Shown: positions 39,693 to 49,661 of the stretch, in pieces
Layout: each line of letters begins with the position of its first letter
Numbering within the stretch: position 1 is the first letter of the stretch
Assembly: GCF_038500265.1 (NCBI RefSeq)
Contig: NZ_CP150637.1
Span: 769,501 to 833,500, forward strand
DNA from: Ignatzschineria larvae DSM 13226
GTDB taxonomy: Bacteria; Pseudomonadota; Gammaproteobacteria; Cardiobacteriales; Wohlfahrtiimonadaceae
Direction of reading: 5' to 3'
DNA length: 64,000 nt
Program-made: the position numbers and the translations under genes
The notes under the pieces: generated by a model
Database searches by the model: none
The model's input: the letters and a program-made list of their open reading frames with translations, nothing else
What the model was told of the DNA's origin: nothing

Positions 39693-41162
39693 CTATTTTG
39701 TCTCATTTATTGTTGTCGAGGTTGCGGTATCAAGTCCATTGATCGTAGCATTAGGCTGATCTATAGTTGGGTCTGTAGCTTGGTCTGTAGGTTGATCCTT
39801 GGTGAAAGTATGATCAACAGAGCCTTTAAAGAAATTGCGACCATAGATCAAAAGGCAGAGCAGTACACCAGCACCAAATGCCCAGCTTGCACCCTTAATA
39901 CAGAGAATCGCTGCGACAACACCGGCAATGCCTAAGTCTGTTTGACTGCGGGCTTCAAGCACACCGACTTTAACATTCACATATCCTTGAATTAAGAGCG
40001 TGAGCGCTAATGCAACCCCTAAAATGGGTTGTACAAGCGTCACGATGGGTAAAAGAAGTAACCCAGTATTGGTGCCCCAGCGGAATGAACCCACGCCACC
40101 AAAGAGCGAATCCATTGCTTTACGCCCCTTTTTCCAACGTTCGATCATCACAACTTGCATTGCTGACCAGATTGGACCACACATTGTGACATCAGGGCCA
40201 ATAATACTCATTGCTGAATTGCGTCCACCAAAGATAAGATGCGCACGATCGCTGCGATAATCGATCTTTTCATCAGGACGATGACGTTGGCCCTCTTTGA
40301 TTAGCGCTTGATTCTGCAAAATATCACCAAATAGCACAATATAAGTGGCTAATACGGTTGGAATCGCTGTAATAAACATCATAATCGGAGGGAATCCGAG
40401 GCCGAATACGGTATATTCTTTCCATAAACGGGTAAAGTCAGGTGCTGAAAATCCCCATTCAATGGTAGGCCAAGAGGCTTCACCGGTAAGAGGGGCAATG
40501 ATGACTGCGAGAATAATAATTGGAAAAATCCCGAGCTGGGCAAGCAGTTTGAGTGCTCTATTTTTCTTCTGAATTTTCTGAAATTGTTGAGAAAAGAGCA
40601 GATAGAAAGCAATACCAACGGCAATGGTAATTGTAATCGGAAAATTCTCAAAGCGACCACCGACCGCAAAGATAGAGATAATCGCCGCAATTCCAGCACC
40701 CATTACAATGCCGCATTTGATGGCATGGGGAATATAGCGAACCATTTTATTAGAGAGCTTTGTCACCCCTAAGAAGATAGAGAAGAGCCCAAGCATCATT
40801 TGTAGCGCAATGAGTGAATAAACCCGTTCAGGTCCTTCAGGGAATTGGGAGCAGTAGAGGATAATCAACGGGATTGCCGGTGTAATCCAGCCCGGTACAC
40901 AGGGATCCCCTAAAAGGTGATGGGTTAAATAGAAAAGACCATTCAACATCACAATGGCTAAGGCAACCTCAAAGGGCATTCCAAGTAGGGTGACTAATAG
41001 CGGAATAGCAGCAAGATCCACCGCGCACATGAGTAAACCTTGAATATAATCAGGCCACTCAAAGCGGTAATGAATAAAAGGTAAACGTAATTGAAAAGGC
41101 CCGAGTGGAATATAGGGGCTCTCTTCACCCGGCGTGCGGGTTTTCCATTTGGCGAATGACAT
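39693..41162 (-). CDS. Permease of the xanthine/uracil (NCS2)-like superfamily
   Basis: A 489-residue inner-membrane protein with about 12-14 helices. The layout, an N-terminal PLLVTLLGMPFEVALAIVM region, GWITPAIPLIIL and a GGRNSAMSIIGPDVTMCGP segment, resembles the NCS2/SulP fold, but I cannot place it in a characterised subgroup. The C-terminal 40 residues are a Thr/Pro/Asp-rich cytoplasmic tail with short repeats. It is divergent from the LacI gene, and two matching candidate operators lie between them, so it is probably controlled by that regulator. Confidence 0.65.
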   Translation of the reverse strand: MSFAKWKTRTPGEESPYIPLGPFQLRLPFIHYRFEWPDYIQGLLMCAVDLAAIPLLVTLLGMPFEVALAIVMLNGLFYLTHHLLGDPCVPGWITPAIPLIILYCSQFPEGPERVYSLIALQMMLGLFSIFLGVTKLSNKMVRYIPHAIKCGIVMGAGIAAIISIFAVGGRFENFPITITIAVGIAFYLLFSQQFQKIQKKNRALKLLAQLGIFPIIILAVIIAPLTGEASWPTIEWGFSAPDFTRLWKEYTVFGLGFPPIMMFITAIPTVLATYIVLFGDILQNQALIKEGQRHRPDEKIDYRSDRAHLIFGGRNSAMSIIGPDVTMCGPIWSAMQVVMIERWKKGRKAMDSLFGGVGSFRWGTNTGLLLLPIVTLVQPILGVALALTLLIQGYVNVKVGVLEARSQTDLGIAGVVAAILCIKGASWAFGAGVLLCLLIYGRNFFKGSVDHTFTKDQPTDQATDPTIDQPNATINGLDTATSTTINETK

Positions 41163-41238
41163 TGGGATCTCCTTATTGAGTGGTCTACTATTTTTATTGT
41201 TATCAGTCTGTTTATAGGTTCTATGTTTCTTAGGTTTT

Positions 41239-41252
41239 TGTATACGTATTCA
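41239..41252. promoter_or_regulatory. Candidate LacI-family operator O1
   Basis: TGTATACGTATTCA is a near-palindrome with a central CG, typical of LacI-family operators. The same 14 bases recur at 41349, exactly 110 bp away. Confidence 0.7.
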
Positions 41253-41348
41253 TCTTCAAGCGTAACATTCTGTTTTATAAGTGTTGATATGCTGTTGTTT
41301 AGGAAAAACAGTAAGAGTGTTATTTTATTTATGCAAAATTCCAAGAAA

Positions 41349-41362
41349 TGTATACGTATTCA
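41349..41362. promoter_or_regulatory. Candidate LacI-family operator O2
   Basis: Identical to O1 in sequence and orientation, and about 70 bp from the end of the LacI-family gene. The pair could support DNA looping. Confidence 0.7.
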
Positions 41363-41429
41363 AATCTATATCATGAAATAAATTCAATGGTCAAATAAAT
41401 CCTAATGACGTCATTAAAATTTTTACTGA

Positions 41430-42452
41430 TTATGATAGTAATGTGCCGCGATCAAATACTTCTGGTTGGAGGGTAATAGCGATATTTTGAGTGTCATGCA
41501 TTTCGATTTGATCGATTAATAATTTAATCGCCACTTCCCCCAGATTATGAGATGTGCCTACGGTGGTGAGTTCTATATAGGCGTGTTGGGCTAATTCTAC
41601 ATTATCAATGCCCATAATGCCGATCTCTTCAGGGCAATGAATCCCCTTATTTTTAAGAAGATTAAGGAGCTGCAGAGCGATGGAATCTGTGGCCGCTGCG
41701 ATGGCTTTTTTCCCGGGTGTTTGTGTATACCACTGCATTATTTGAGAGAGAAGAATTTCTTCATCTAAATGCTCAGCTTGATAGATGATGTCAGAGGTGA
41801 GATCTGCTAGGTAGAGTTGCCGATAAGTTTCGATAAATCCATTGAATCGATAGAGAAAAGTACTTGCCTTAAGATTACCACCCACCCAAAAAAGCGATTG
41901 ATAACCTTTCATTTTAAGCCATTGACATACCATTCTGCCGGCTAAAAAATTATCAAATTCCACATAATTAAGCTTTTCTTGATGCCGACGATTAAAGCTA
42001 ATAAATGGAATATTAAGCTCTTTGAGTTGTTCAAATATCGGATCATCGTAGAGAATACAAGACATAATCAAGCCATCAGGCCGCTGTGTGAGTGCAAGTT
42101 TATAGATTTCGTGAATATCAACATCATTGGCAAAGAGAATATTGACTTTATAACCTCGTTCTGTGGCATGTTCAACGATGGCCGCAGTGGAATCGACAAA
42201 AAAAGGATTCTCTAAGGGGCCTGAAATAAGGGTTATGACATTAGAGCGACCGGAAACTAATTGCCGCGCATTTTGATTCGGGACATAACCTAATTGGGTA
42301 ATAGCGGCATAGACTCTCTCTCTTGTTGTTGCCTCGACTTTCTCGGGATGGTTCAGGACGCGCGAGACCGTTGCTTGTGAGACTTTTGCAAGGCGAGCGA
42401 CATCGACAGAAGAGGGGCGTTTTTGAGAGCGTGTATTCTTGGGCATATTCAC
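41430..42452 (-). CDS. LacI-family transcriptional regulator
   Basis: A 340-residue repressor-type protein. The N-terminal helix-turn-helix VDVARLAKVSQATVSRVLNHP (seen as VARLAKVSQATVSRVLNHP) and hinge NQNARQLVSGRSNVI are followed by a periplasmic-binding-like sensor domain (about 62-335) with VITLISGPLENPFF and IGIMGIDNVELAQHAY. It resembles GntR/IdnR-type members, but the effector is unknown. It is oriented in the same direction as the permease and dehydrogenase genes, upstream of them, with two candidate operators in between, so autoregulation and control of both genes are likely. Confidence 0.88.
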   Translation of the reverse strand: MNMPKNTRSQKRPSSVDVARLAKVSQATVSRVLNHPEKVEATTRERVYAAITQLGYVPNQNARQLVSGRSNVITLISGPLENPFFVDSTAAIVEHATERGYKVNILFANDVDIHEIYKLALTQRPDGLIMSCILYDDPIFEQLKELNIPFISFNRRHQEKLNYVEFDNFLAGRMVCQWLKMKGYQSLFWVGGNLKASTFLYRFNGFIETYRQLYLADLTSDIIYQAEHLDEEILLSQIMQWYTQTPGKKAIAAATDSIALQLLNLLKNKGIHCPEEIGIMGIDNVELAQHAYIELTTVGTSHNLGEVAIKLLIDQIEMHDTQNIAITLQPEVFDRGTLLS

Positions 42453-42671
42453 AATAGGACCTATTTCATAATCGGATCATTAAAAAGAAGGCTGTTAACA
42501 ATGAAATCTATTACAGTTCTGAAGGTTAATGAGGATTATGACATTAAAACGGATTAAGCAGATGGCTAATCTTTACATTTTATCTTTTTTAGCAAGGCTA
42601 AATGAAGAATCTTTCGAAGAATATTTTGTTTATTTCGAAGGTCTAGGGTCTTTACATCCTCACAGATCTTT

Positions 42672-42700
42672 TTGGATATCGCAATAATCTTCTATATAAT
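42672..42700 (+). promoter_or_regulatory. Candidate urease promoter
   Basis: TTGGAT and TATAAT are separated by 17 bp, about 230 bp ahead of ureA. The 17-bp palindrome at 42713 lies just past the expected start point. Confidence 0.5.
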
Positions 42701-42712
42701 GGCAATAAATGT

Positions 42713-42729
42713 ATTGTTTATTAAACAAT
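42713..42729. promoter_or_regulatory. Perfect palindrome near the urease promoter
   Basis: An 8-1-8 perfect inverted repeat, ATTGTTTA-T-TAAACAAT, overlaps the predicted transcription start of the urease cluster. Its position suits an operator, but the binding protein is unknown. The rest of the 42453-42926 gap shows two TTTCGAAG direct repeats near 42613 and 42637 and no open frame. Confidence 0.5.
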
Positions 42730-42926
42730 TGTTGGTTTATTTATGTTTTGCATCTTGTGTTTATTCATCTTGTATTTTCATCTTTCATTTTACAGTTTAT
42801 TGGCTGTAAGCCTGAGATCTCACCTGATGGATATGCAGCATAGATAAGCACTAATAACGATACCTCACGTTTAGCACACTATGTCGCTTGGCAGGTGTCT
42901 TTATTTAAATCAATGAAGGAGATGTT

Positions 42927-43229
42927 ATGCAATTAACCCCTCGGGAAATGGAAAAATTAATGATTTATACCCTTGCCGATGTTGCAGAGAAGCGACGTGC
43001 GCGTGGTTTGAAACTCAATTATCCAGAAGCGGTCGCTATTATCACTGTCACTGCCTTAGAAGGCGCGAGAGATGGTAAGAGTGTAGAAGATGTTATGAAA
43101 GAAGCGGCCATGGTCTTGACGAAAGAGGATGTGATGGAAGGCGTAGGCGATCTCATTCCTCAAGTACAAGTGGAAGCGATTTTTACCGATGGTACACGCT
43201 TGGTAACCGTTCATAACCCGATCAAGTAG
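42927..43229 (+). CDS. ureA: Urease gamma subunit
   Basis: Smallest structural subunit of the nickel urease that splits urea into ammonia and carbamate. The 100-residue protein has the full family pattern: [41 protein letters not shown] and [20 protein letters not shown] strong GAAGGAG precedes the ATG. First gene of ureABCEFGD; gamma and beta are separate genes, unlike the fused Helicobacter form. Confidence 0.97.
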   Translation: MQLTPREMEKLMIYTLADVAEKRRARGLKLNYPEAVAIITVTALEGARDGKSVEDVMKEAAMVLTKEDVMEGVGDLIPQVQVEAIFTDGTRLVTVHNPIK

Positions 43230-43326
43230 GCTGAATCATAGGTTAGTCAGCCTTCAATTGATCTCAAATTTAAGGACCCCGTTACTAGATGCGCTATTTT
43301 ATCAGCGCTCAGAAGGAGATAGAACA

Positions 43327-43896
43327 ATGAGTGATAATAAACAAGATCAAACAACAGCCGCTGCAGTGACATCCGCAAAGTCTAAAAAGACCGGAGTATC
43401 TAAATCAGCCTCAACATCCAAATCAATCAGCGGTAGTAAAACTAAAACGCCAACCGCGAAGAAAGTCACCAAACAATCAGTTGCGGCCCAAGTTGAAATT
43501 CCAACGCCTTTAGGTGGCTTAATTCTTGCAGATACCCCCATTACTTTTAATGAAGATAGACCTGTTACGACTTTGAAAGTACGTAATACGGGGGATCGAC
43601 CTATTCAAATTGGTTCTCATTTTCACTTTTTTGAGGTAAATCGTGCACTTGAGTTTGATCGGGAAGCGGCTTATGGGAAGCGGCTGAATATTGCTTCCAC
43701 TACTGCAATTCGCTTTGAACCCGGTGATGAGATTGAAGTGTCCCTCATTCCTTTTGGCGGTACACAAGCAGTGTATGGCTTTAATAATATTGTAGATGGC
43801 TGGGCGGGCGAGAATGTCGCTAATAGTGAGCGTCCTGCTAAGAAGATTGCACTTGATAATGCGATTGCGCATGGGTTTAAAAATAGCACAGAGTAA
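43327..43896 (+). CDS. ureB: Urease beta subunit with basic N-terminal extension
   Basis: Second structural subunit. I start it at the ATG at 43327, which has a near-perfect AGAAGGAG nine bases ahead; the frame is open to 43258 but without a ribosome site. It gives 189 residues. The conserved domain begins at about residue 61 ([19 protein letters not shown]) and includes [21 protein letters not shown]. The first 55 or so residues are Lys, Ser, Thr and Ala-rich, a low-complexity extension longer than in Klebsiella-type beta subunits. Confidence 0.93.
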   Translation: MSDNKQDQTTAAAVTSAKSKKTGVSKSASTSKSISGSKTKTPTAKKVTKQSVAAQVEIPTPLGGLILADTPITFNEDRPVTTLKVRNTGDRPIQIGSHFHFFEVNRALEFDREAAYGKRLNIASTTAIRFEPGDEIEVSLIPFGGTQAVYGFNNIVDGWAGENVANSERPAKKIALDNAIAHGFKNSTE

Positions 43897-44012
43897 ATTG
43901 CGCAGCACAAAATAATAGGGCGTAAATAGCCTGTTAGTAGCATTTCTCATGAGTGATGACGATTTTATGACGATATTGAGTCAATATTGAATAGATAAGA
44001 AGGAACAAAAAG

Positions 44013-45731
44013 ATGCCTCAAATTTCAAGACAAGAATATAGCGGTTTATTTGGACCAACGGTTGGCGATAAAATTCGATTAGGAGATACCAATCTCTATA
44101 TCGAGATTGAGAAGGATCTTCGGGGTTATGGTGAAGAGTCCGTTTATGGCGGAGGGAAATCTCTACGGGATGGAATGGGCGCGAATAATACATTTACCCG
44201 TGATAATGGCGTGTTAGATCTCGTGATCACTAATGTCACGATTATCGACCCTTATCTTGGCGTTATTAAAGCGGATGTGGGCATTAAAGATGGTAAGATT
44301 GCCGGCATTGGTAAAAGTGGTAACCCACATGTGCAAGATCATATTACGCCGGGAATGGTCGTCGGTGTCTCAACGGATGCTATTTCAGGTGAACATCTGA
44401 TCCTCACGGCAGCAGGGATCGATACTCATATCCATTTTATTGCGCCGCAACAAGCTTATGAAGCGCTCTCTAATGGTGTCACGACTTTCTTTGGTGGCGG
44501 AGTCGGCCCGACAGATGGTTCAAATGGCACGACGGTTACTGCAGGTTCTTGGCATATTCGCTCGATGCTGAGAGCGGTAGAAGGATTGCCCATTAATGTG
44601 GGTCTATTAGGTAAAGGGCATTCATTTGCACGGGATCCGCTCATTGAACAGATTGTGGCAGGTGTTGCGGGACTCAAAGTCCATGAAGATTGGGGCGCAA
44701 CCGGGAGTGCGATACGTCATGCACTTCGAGTCGCTGATGAGTATGATATTCAAGTAGCGGTGCATACCGATAGTCTTAACGAAGGTGGCTATGTAGAAGA
44801 TACGATCGAAGCTTTTGAAGGACGGACGATCCATACGTTCCATACAGAAGGTGCCGGCGGTGGTCATGCGCCTGATATTCTGAAAGTGGTGAGTCAATCG
44901 AATGTATTACCTAGCTCAACGAATCCAACGTTACCCTTTGGTGTGAATAGTCAGGCTGAGCTCTTTGATATGATTATGGTCTGTCATAATCTTAATCCTA
45001 ATATTCCATCAGATGTGGCATTTGCTGAGAGCCGAGTACGTCCTGAAACCATTGCTGCAGAGAATGTACTTCACGATATGGGTGTGATCTCAATGTTCTC
45101 AAGTGACTCACAAGCGATGGGGCGAGTGGGGGAAAACTGGTTGCGGGTTATTCAAACGGCACATGCGATGAAAGCCGCGCGTGGAAAGCTGCCGCAGGAT
45201 GCACCGGGGAATGATAATTTCCGAGTATTACGTTACGTCTCTAAAATCACCATTAATCCGGCGATTGCACAGGGTGTCAGCCATGTTCTCGGTTCAGTAA
45301 CCGTTGGGAAAATGGCAGATTTAGTCCTTTGGGATCCTCGTTTCTTTGGGGCGAAACCAAAATTAGTCATCAAGGGCGGCATGATCAATTGGGCGGCGAT
45401 GGGAGATCCAAATGCTTCGCTTCCAACCCCTCAACCTGTTTTCTATCGGCCTATGTTTGGCGCAATGGGTAAAACATTGCAAGATACCTGCGTGACCTTT
45501 GTTTCACAGGCGGCGATGGATGATGGTATTAAAGAGAAAGCAGGACTTGAGAAGCAAGTGATGGCAGTGAAAAATTGTCGAGCGATTAGCAAAAAAGATC
45601 TCGTTCGCAACGATGAAACACCGCATATTGATGTTGATCCTGAAACCTTTGCAGTGAAAGTAAACGGGGAGCATGCGACGTGCCCACCAGTACAGGATGC
45701 TGCGATGAATCAACGTTATTTCTTTAGTTAA
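44013..45731 (+). CDS. ureC: Urease alpha subunit (catalytic)
   Basis: Carries the di-nickel active site. The 572-residue protein has the amidohydrolase fold. Nickel ligands are His in [13 protein letters not shown], the carbamylated Lys in [11 protein letters not shown], His in [12 protein letters not shown] and [10 protein letters not shown], and Asp in [11 protein letters not shown]. The mobile flap contains [20 protein letters not shown] with the catalytic-base histidine region. Length is that of other bacterial UreC proteins. A, B and C follow each other with short gaps. Confidence 0.97.
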   Translation: MPQISRQEYSGLFGPTVGDKIRLGDTNLYIEIEKDLRGYGEESVYGGGKSLRDGMGANNTFTRDNGVLDLVITNVTIIDPYLGVIKADVGIKDGKIAGIGKSGNPHVQDHITPGMVVGVSTDAISGEHLILTAAGIDTHIHFIAPQQAYEALSNGVTTFFGGGVGPTDGSNGTTVTAGSWHIRSMLRAVEGLPINVGLLGKGHSFARDPLIEQIVAGVAGLKVHEDWGATGSAIRHALRVADEYDIQVAVHTDSLNEGGYVEDTIEAFEGRTIHTFHTEGAGGGHAPDILKVVSQSNVLPSSTNPTLPFGVNSQAELFDMIMVCHNLNPNIPSDVAFAESRVRPETIAAENVLHDMGVISMFSSDSQAMGRVGENWLRVIQTAHAMKAARGKLPQDAPGNDNFRVLRYVSKITINPAIAQGVSHVLGSVTVGKMADLVLWDPRFFGAKPKLVIKGGMINWAAMGDPNASLPTPQPVFYRPMFGAMGKTLQDTCVTFVSQAAMDDGIKEKAGLEKQVMAVKNCRAISKKDLVRNDETPHIDVDPETFAVKVNGEHATCPPVQDAAMNQRYFFS

Positions 45732-45897
45732 ATCAGTTTGTTGTAGTAAATCTTTTAAGTCGATTAAGTCGATAAAACAATCGAACTAGATAGAGGCTCT
45801 GCTTGCTCTACTGCAGGTAGAGCTTTAATAAAGAGATACTCAAAAGCTATTTTAAGGATAGCTGAGAAGATGAAGTTCACCATAGAGGAAGCGTTAA

Positions 45898-46620
45898 ATG
45901 ATTATTATTGAGAAGGTTTTAGGAAATATTAAAGAAGATAGCACTTGGCAAGCCCGCAAAAAAGAGAGTCAAGTGGATATCTTAAGGCTCGATCAACATG
46001 AAGCACAAAAGAGTCGTTGCCGTAAACATACTGAAAAAGGGCAGGATCTCGGTATCGCATTAGATCGTAATGTGCTTCTCGCAGATGGGGATGTACTCTT
46101 TTATGATGAGGCGACTAATACAATGATTATTGTGGAGATTTCATTGCGGGATGTCTTAGTCGTGGATCTCTCCCATCTTGCAACGATGCCGGTGGATGCG
46201 CAAATTCGTGTGAGTTTTGAATTAGGGCATGCGTTAGGGAATCAACATTGGAAAGCGGTGTTAAAAGAGAATCATGTCTATGTCCCCCTTTCGGTGAGCA
46301 AAGAGGTGATGGCCTCTGTCATGCGTACCCATGGTTTTGATGAAACGGCGTTTAAATTTGTGCCTGGAGGAGAGATTCTTCCTAAAATGAGCCGCTCAGA
46401 AGCCCGTCTACTCTTTGGGGGATCAGAAGAGACTCATACCCATGTTCACGTTTCACCGCAAGGGCATCCATATAGTCATTCTCATGACGATCATCATCAC
46501 GATCATGATCATAACCATAGCCACGAAGCGCATCATGAGCATAGTCATGAACATCATCATGGCGATCAGACCCATACACATTCCCATACACATCCGCACT
46601 CACACGATCATAAACATTAA
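45898..46620 (+). CDS. ureE: Urease nickel metallochaperone UreE
   Basis: Delivers nickel to the UreD/F/G-apourease complex. The 240-residue protein has an N-terminal peptide-binding domain with [10 protein letters not shown] and a C-terminal metal-binding domain with [15 protein letters not shown], whose conserved His binds nickel. From about residue 178 a tail of roughly 64 residues contains about 28 histidines, mostly as HSH and HHH clusters, so it likely stores several nickel ions. A GAGGAAG site precedes the ATG. Confidence 0.94.
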   Translation: MIIIEKVLGNIKEDSTWQARKKESQVDILRLDQHEAQKSRCRKHTEKGQDLGIALDRNVLLADGDVLFYDEATNTMIIVEISLRDVLVVDLSHLATMPVDAQIRVSFELGHALGNQHWKAVLKENHVYVPLSVSKEVMASVMRTHGFDETAFKFVPGGEILPKMSRSEARLLFGGSEETHTHVHVSPQGHPYSHSHDDHHHDHDHNHSHEAHHEHSHEHHHGDQTHTHSHTHPHSHDHKH

Positions 46621-46732
46621 TCATATTGACTGACATTTGCCGATTTTTGATTTACTAATCAATACATTAACCGTCAATCTATCGTCATGCAAAGAGCGTT
46701 ACGATCTTTATCCTTAACATTGAGGCAGGAAG

Positions 46733-47479
46733 ATGAAAGCATCAGAGTTAATTCGAGTTCTACAATTTTCCGATTCGGCGCTTCCGATTGGAGGGTTTAC
46801 CTTTTCGAATGGTGTGGAAGCGGCGATTCAGAAAGGTGTTGTTCACGATAAAGAGAGCTTAAAATCTTTTGTCCGAACCTCTTTAGAAGTGGCGGCTCAT
46901 ACTGATGGTATCGCTTTAACGGCAGCGCATCGCGCGGTGATTCAAACATTTCCCACAGAACTATTGTCGATGGATCAGTGTGAATTTGAGAGTGATCAGG
47001 TTAAAGCGTTAATGGCACAATTGATTCGGATTGATCGGGCCGTTTTAAATCGTAAGCTCAATGAAGAGGCTCGATTAATGACCACTCGAATGGGGAAGAA
47101 GCTCGCCGAGATTTCGGTGCATACTTTTGAGCATCCTCTGGTAGCTGCTTGGTTAGCGGAGATTAAAGCTGGTCATACGCCGGGAACGCAACCTATTACT
47201 CAAGCATTAGTGATGGCGGTGCAGCATATCCCTGAACGAGAAGTAATGGTTATGCATCAATATGGCATTGCGATGACGATTCTAAGCGCGGCGATGCGCT
47301 TAATGCGGGTAACTCACTATGAAACGCAACACATTCTCTTTGAGCTCAATGAGGAGATCGATCAGTTTTGCGATGTGGCAAGCTCAGGGGATATTACCGA
47401 GATGGCATCCTATGTGCCGGTGATTGATCTTTTAGCTGCGATTCATACGCAGTCATTTGTTCGCCTATTTATGAATTAG
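46733..47479 (+). CDS. ureF: Urease accessory protein UreF
   Basis: Part of the UreD-UreF-UreG activation complex and thought to gate the GTPase. The 248-residue helical protein starts [20 protein letters not shown]-like (seen as [19 protein letters not shown]), includes GITAL-like [15 protein letters not shown] and ends with [30 protein letters not shown] precedes the ATG. It shows no truncation. Confidence 0.93.
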   Translation: MKASELIRVLQFSDSALPIGGFTFSNGVEAAIQKGVVHDKESLKSFVRTSLEVAAHTDGIALTAAHRAVIQTFPTELLSMDQCEFESDQVKALMAQLIRIDRAVLNRKLNEEARLMTTRMGKKLAEISVHTFEHPLVAAWLAEIKAGHTPGTQPITQALVMAVQHIPEREVMVMHQYGIAMTILSAAMRLMRVTHYETQHILFELNEEIDQFCDVASSGDITEMASYVPVIDLLAAIHTQSFVRLFMN

Positions 47480-47593
47480 GGATGAAATTAGGGACGATGA
47501 AAGAATGGAATTTTGGTTAGAGAGCAATATGTTCAGCATAAATATGAGTACTAATAGCAGTATCAATAAGATCATTACAAGGAAATAGAAAAA

Positions 47594-48226
47594 ATGAAAA
47601 AGATGACAAGAATTGGAATCGGCGGCCCTGTCGGATCTGGTAAAACCGCGATTATTGAAGTGATTACGCCAATTTTGATTGAACGTGGGGTTAAACCGCT
47701 TATCATTACCAATGATATCGTCACTACCGAAGATGCTAAGCAGGTAAAACGGACGTTGAAAGGGATTTTAGATGAAGAGAAGATCCTCGGCGTTGAAACA
47801 GGTGCGTGCCCTCATACAGCAGTCAGAGAAGATCCGAGTATGAATATTGCCGCAGTTGAGGAGATGGAAGAACGTTTCCCGGATAGCGATGTCATTATGA
47901 TCGAAAGCGGTGGTGACAATCTAACATTAACCTTTAGTCCGGCATTAGCGGATTTCTATATCTATGTGATTGATGTGGCTGAAGGGGAGAAGATTCCTCG
48001 GAAAAATGGCCCTGGCTTAGTGCAAGCAGATATCCTCGTGATCAATAAGATTGATCTTGCCCCTTATGTCGGCGCAAGTTTAGAGGTGATGGAGCACGAT
48101 ACGAAAGTGGTGCGAGGGGATCGTCCTTATATCTTAACTAATTGTAAAACCGGAGAAGGTGTTACGGAATTGGTGGATATGATTATGGAAAAATTCCTCT
48201 TCACCCATCCGGCAAGTCAAGGTTAA
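47594..48226 (+). CDS. ureG: Urease accessory GTPase UreG
   Basis: SIMIBI-class GTPase that drives nickel insertion. The 210-residue protein has the P-loop GIGGPVGSGKTAIIEVI, the metal-site motif ETGACPHTAVREDPS with the Cys-Pro-His nickel ligand, MIESGGDNLTLTFSP, and the base-recognition motif VINKIDLAP. It is the most conserved accessory protein and complete. AAGGAA lies 12 bases before the ATG. Confidence 0.97.
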   Translation: MKKMTRIGIGGPVGSGKTAIIEVITPILIERGVKPLIITNDIVTTEDAKQVKRTLKGILDEEKILGVETGACPHTAVREDPSMNIAAVEEMEERFPDSDVIMIESGGDNLTLTFSPALADFYIYVIDVAEGEKIPRKNGPGLVQADILVINKIDLAPYVGASLEVMEHDTKVVRGDRPYILTNCKTGEGVTELVDMIMEKFLFTHPASQG

Positions 48227-48361
48227 TTGAGGACGATTGTTAGATGTTATTAGATATTGTGGAATATCGTTAGAGATCATTTATGAATGGCTAAGGGGAT
48301 AGATTGAGAGTGTAGATCATCCCCAATAACCCATTGTGTCATTGAGGTAGGAATAAGAGAG

Positions 48362-49447
48362 ATGAGTCAAATCAGAGCAGAGATTGCCCAAATTCCATCA
48401 CGATTAAAAGCACATCGTTTAGGGCTACAAGCGCGAGAGATGGCACCCTATCAAAGTGAGCCACCCCAAATGCCGAGTGGTTCTGTGGGGAAGAGTGGTT
48501 ATCTGAAGTTGCGGTTTGCCGAAGGCGCTTATCGCAGCGAGTTAGTGGAGATGGAGCGGCGTGTTCCGTCACTAGCACAAAAAGCGCTCTATTGGGATGA
48601 GCTCATGCCACAGCTTCCTTGTGTCACGATGATCTCTACTTCCGGCGGATTACTGCAAGGGGATCGGCAAGCGCTCGATATCATTGTCGAGGAGGATGCC
48701 TGTGGTCACGTGACCACTCAATCAGCCACTAAGATTCATATGATGGATACCAACTATGCCACGCAATATCAGCGAATTGTTGTGAAAGCAGGAGGGTATT
48801 TAGAGTATCTACCGGATCCGATTATTCCGCATCGCCACGCGCGCTTTATCACAGATACCGAGATTTTGATCGATCCTACGGCGACGATGATCTATTCAGA
48901 AATCTTAATGTCAGGGCGGAAGCATCATCATCCTGATGAGCAGTTTGGCTTTGATATCTTCTCTTCAACCATTCGCGCTACTCGAATGGATACCGCTCGA
49001 ATGAATGCCGCTCGAATGAATGCAAGGGGCACTGAAGAGGCCGACAATGGAGGCGTAGATCACGATAAGGATTCATATCAAATGCAAGAACAGACTCATC
49101 TCACAGGCAGTGCGGATGAGCTTTTTGTGGAGAAATATATTTTAGAGCCCCATAAATCCTCTCTCACAGAAGTCGCGGTAATGGGGGGATTTGAGATCTT
49201 TGGCAATGTCATTCTCTTAACGCCGAAAGAGCAGCACGCGGATATTTTAGCGCGCATTGAAGCACATTATGATGCCGATGAGAAGCTTGCTTATGGGGCA
49301 ACTTTACTCCCTAATGATGCCGGGATTATCTTTAAAGTATTAGGAAATGATAGTACTGATGTCAAAATGGTGATTCGAGATTTCTGGAAAATTGCTCGGG
49401 AAGAGATCTTAGGAATCTCCGTACCGGAGCCCTTTTTATGGCGGTAG
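48362..49447 (+). CDS. ureD: Urease accessory protein UreD
   Basis: Scaffold that binds apo-urease and recruits UreF/UreG. The 361-residue protein has conserved GYLKLRFAEGAYRSELVE, MISTSGGLLQGDRQALDI, TTQSATKIHMMDTNYATQYQ and YLPDPIIPHRHARF. Between about residues 205 and 243 there is an insertion absent from typical UreD proteins, starting with a threefold Arg-Met repeat encoded by a 15-bp tandem repeat. Last urease gene, followed by a urea channel. Confidence 0.92.
   Translation: MSQIRAEIAQIPSRLKAHRLGLQAREMAPYQSEPPQMPSGSVGKSGYLKLRFAEGAYRSELVEMERRVPSLAQKALYWDELMPQLPCVTMISTSGGLLQGDRQALDIIVEEDACGHVTTQSATKIHMMDTNYATQYQRIVVKAGGYLEYLPDPIIPHRHARFITDTEILIDPTATMIYSEILMSGRKHHHPDEQFGFDIFSSTIRATRMDTARMNAARMNARGTEEADNGGVDHDKDSYQMQEQTHLTGSADELFVEKYILEPHKSSLTEVAVMGGFEIFGNVILLTPKEQHADILARIEAHYDADEKLAYGATLLPNDAGIIFKVLGNDSTDVKMVIRDFWKIAREEILGISVPEPFLWR
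48981..49025 (+). repeat. 15-bp tandem repeat within ureD
   Basis: Three in-frame 15-bp units (48981-48995, 48996-49010, 49011-49025), built on CTCGAATGAATGCCG, encode the repeated Arg-Met-x-x-Ala insertion in UreD. Confidence 0.85.
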
Positions 49448-49502
49448 ATATTGGAAGATGGCCATTGGAAGATCGCCATTGGAAGATCGCTATTGAAAGT
49501 TG
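49447..49502. repeat. 14-bp tandem repeat after ureD
   Basis: Four copies of a 14-bp unit, two perfect (GCCATTGGAAGATC at 49461 and 49475) and two diverged, start right at the ureD stop codon. Confidence 0.85.
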
Positions 49503-49661
49503 TGAAATGGGTAGAGATATTAGGAGTGTTCTGCAGGAGTGGGGCAAATTGAGATGGCAGTTGATCACGTAAGGAGAGTGGTCAATTGCGGTAAATATTA
49601 GATAAATAAGGATTAGATAAATAAGGCTGATCTTTTTTATCTTCTTTGAGGAAAGAATCGT

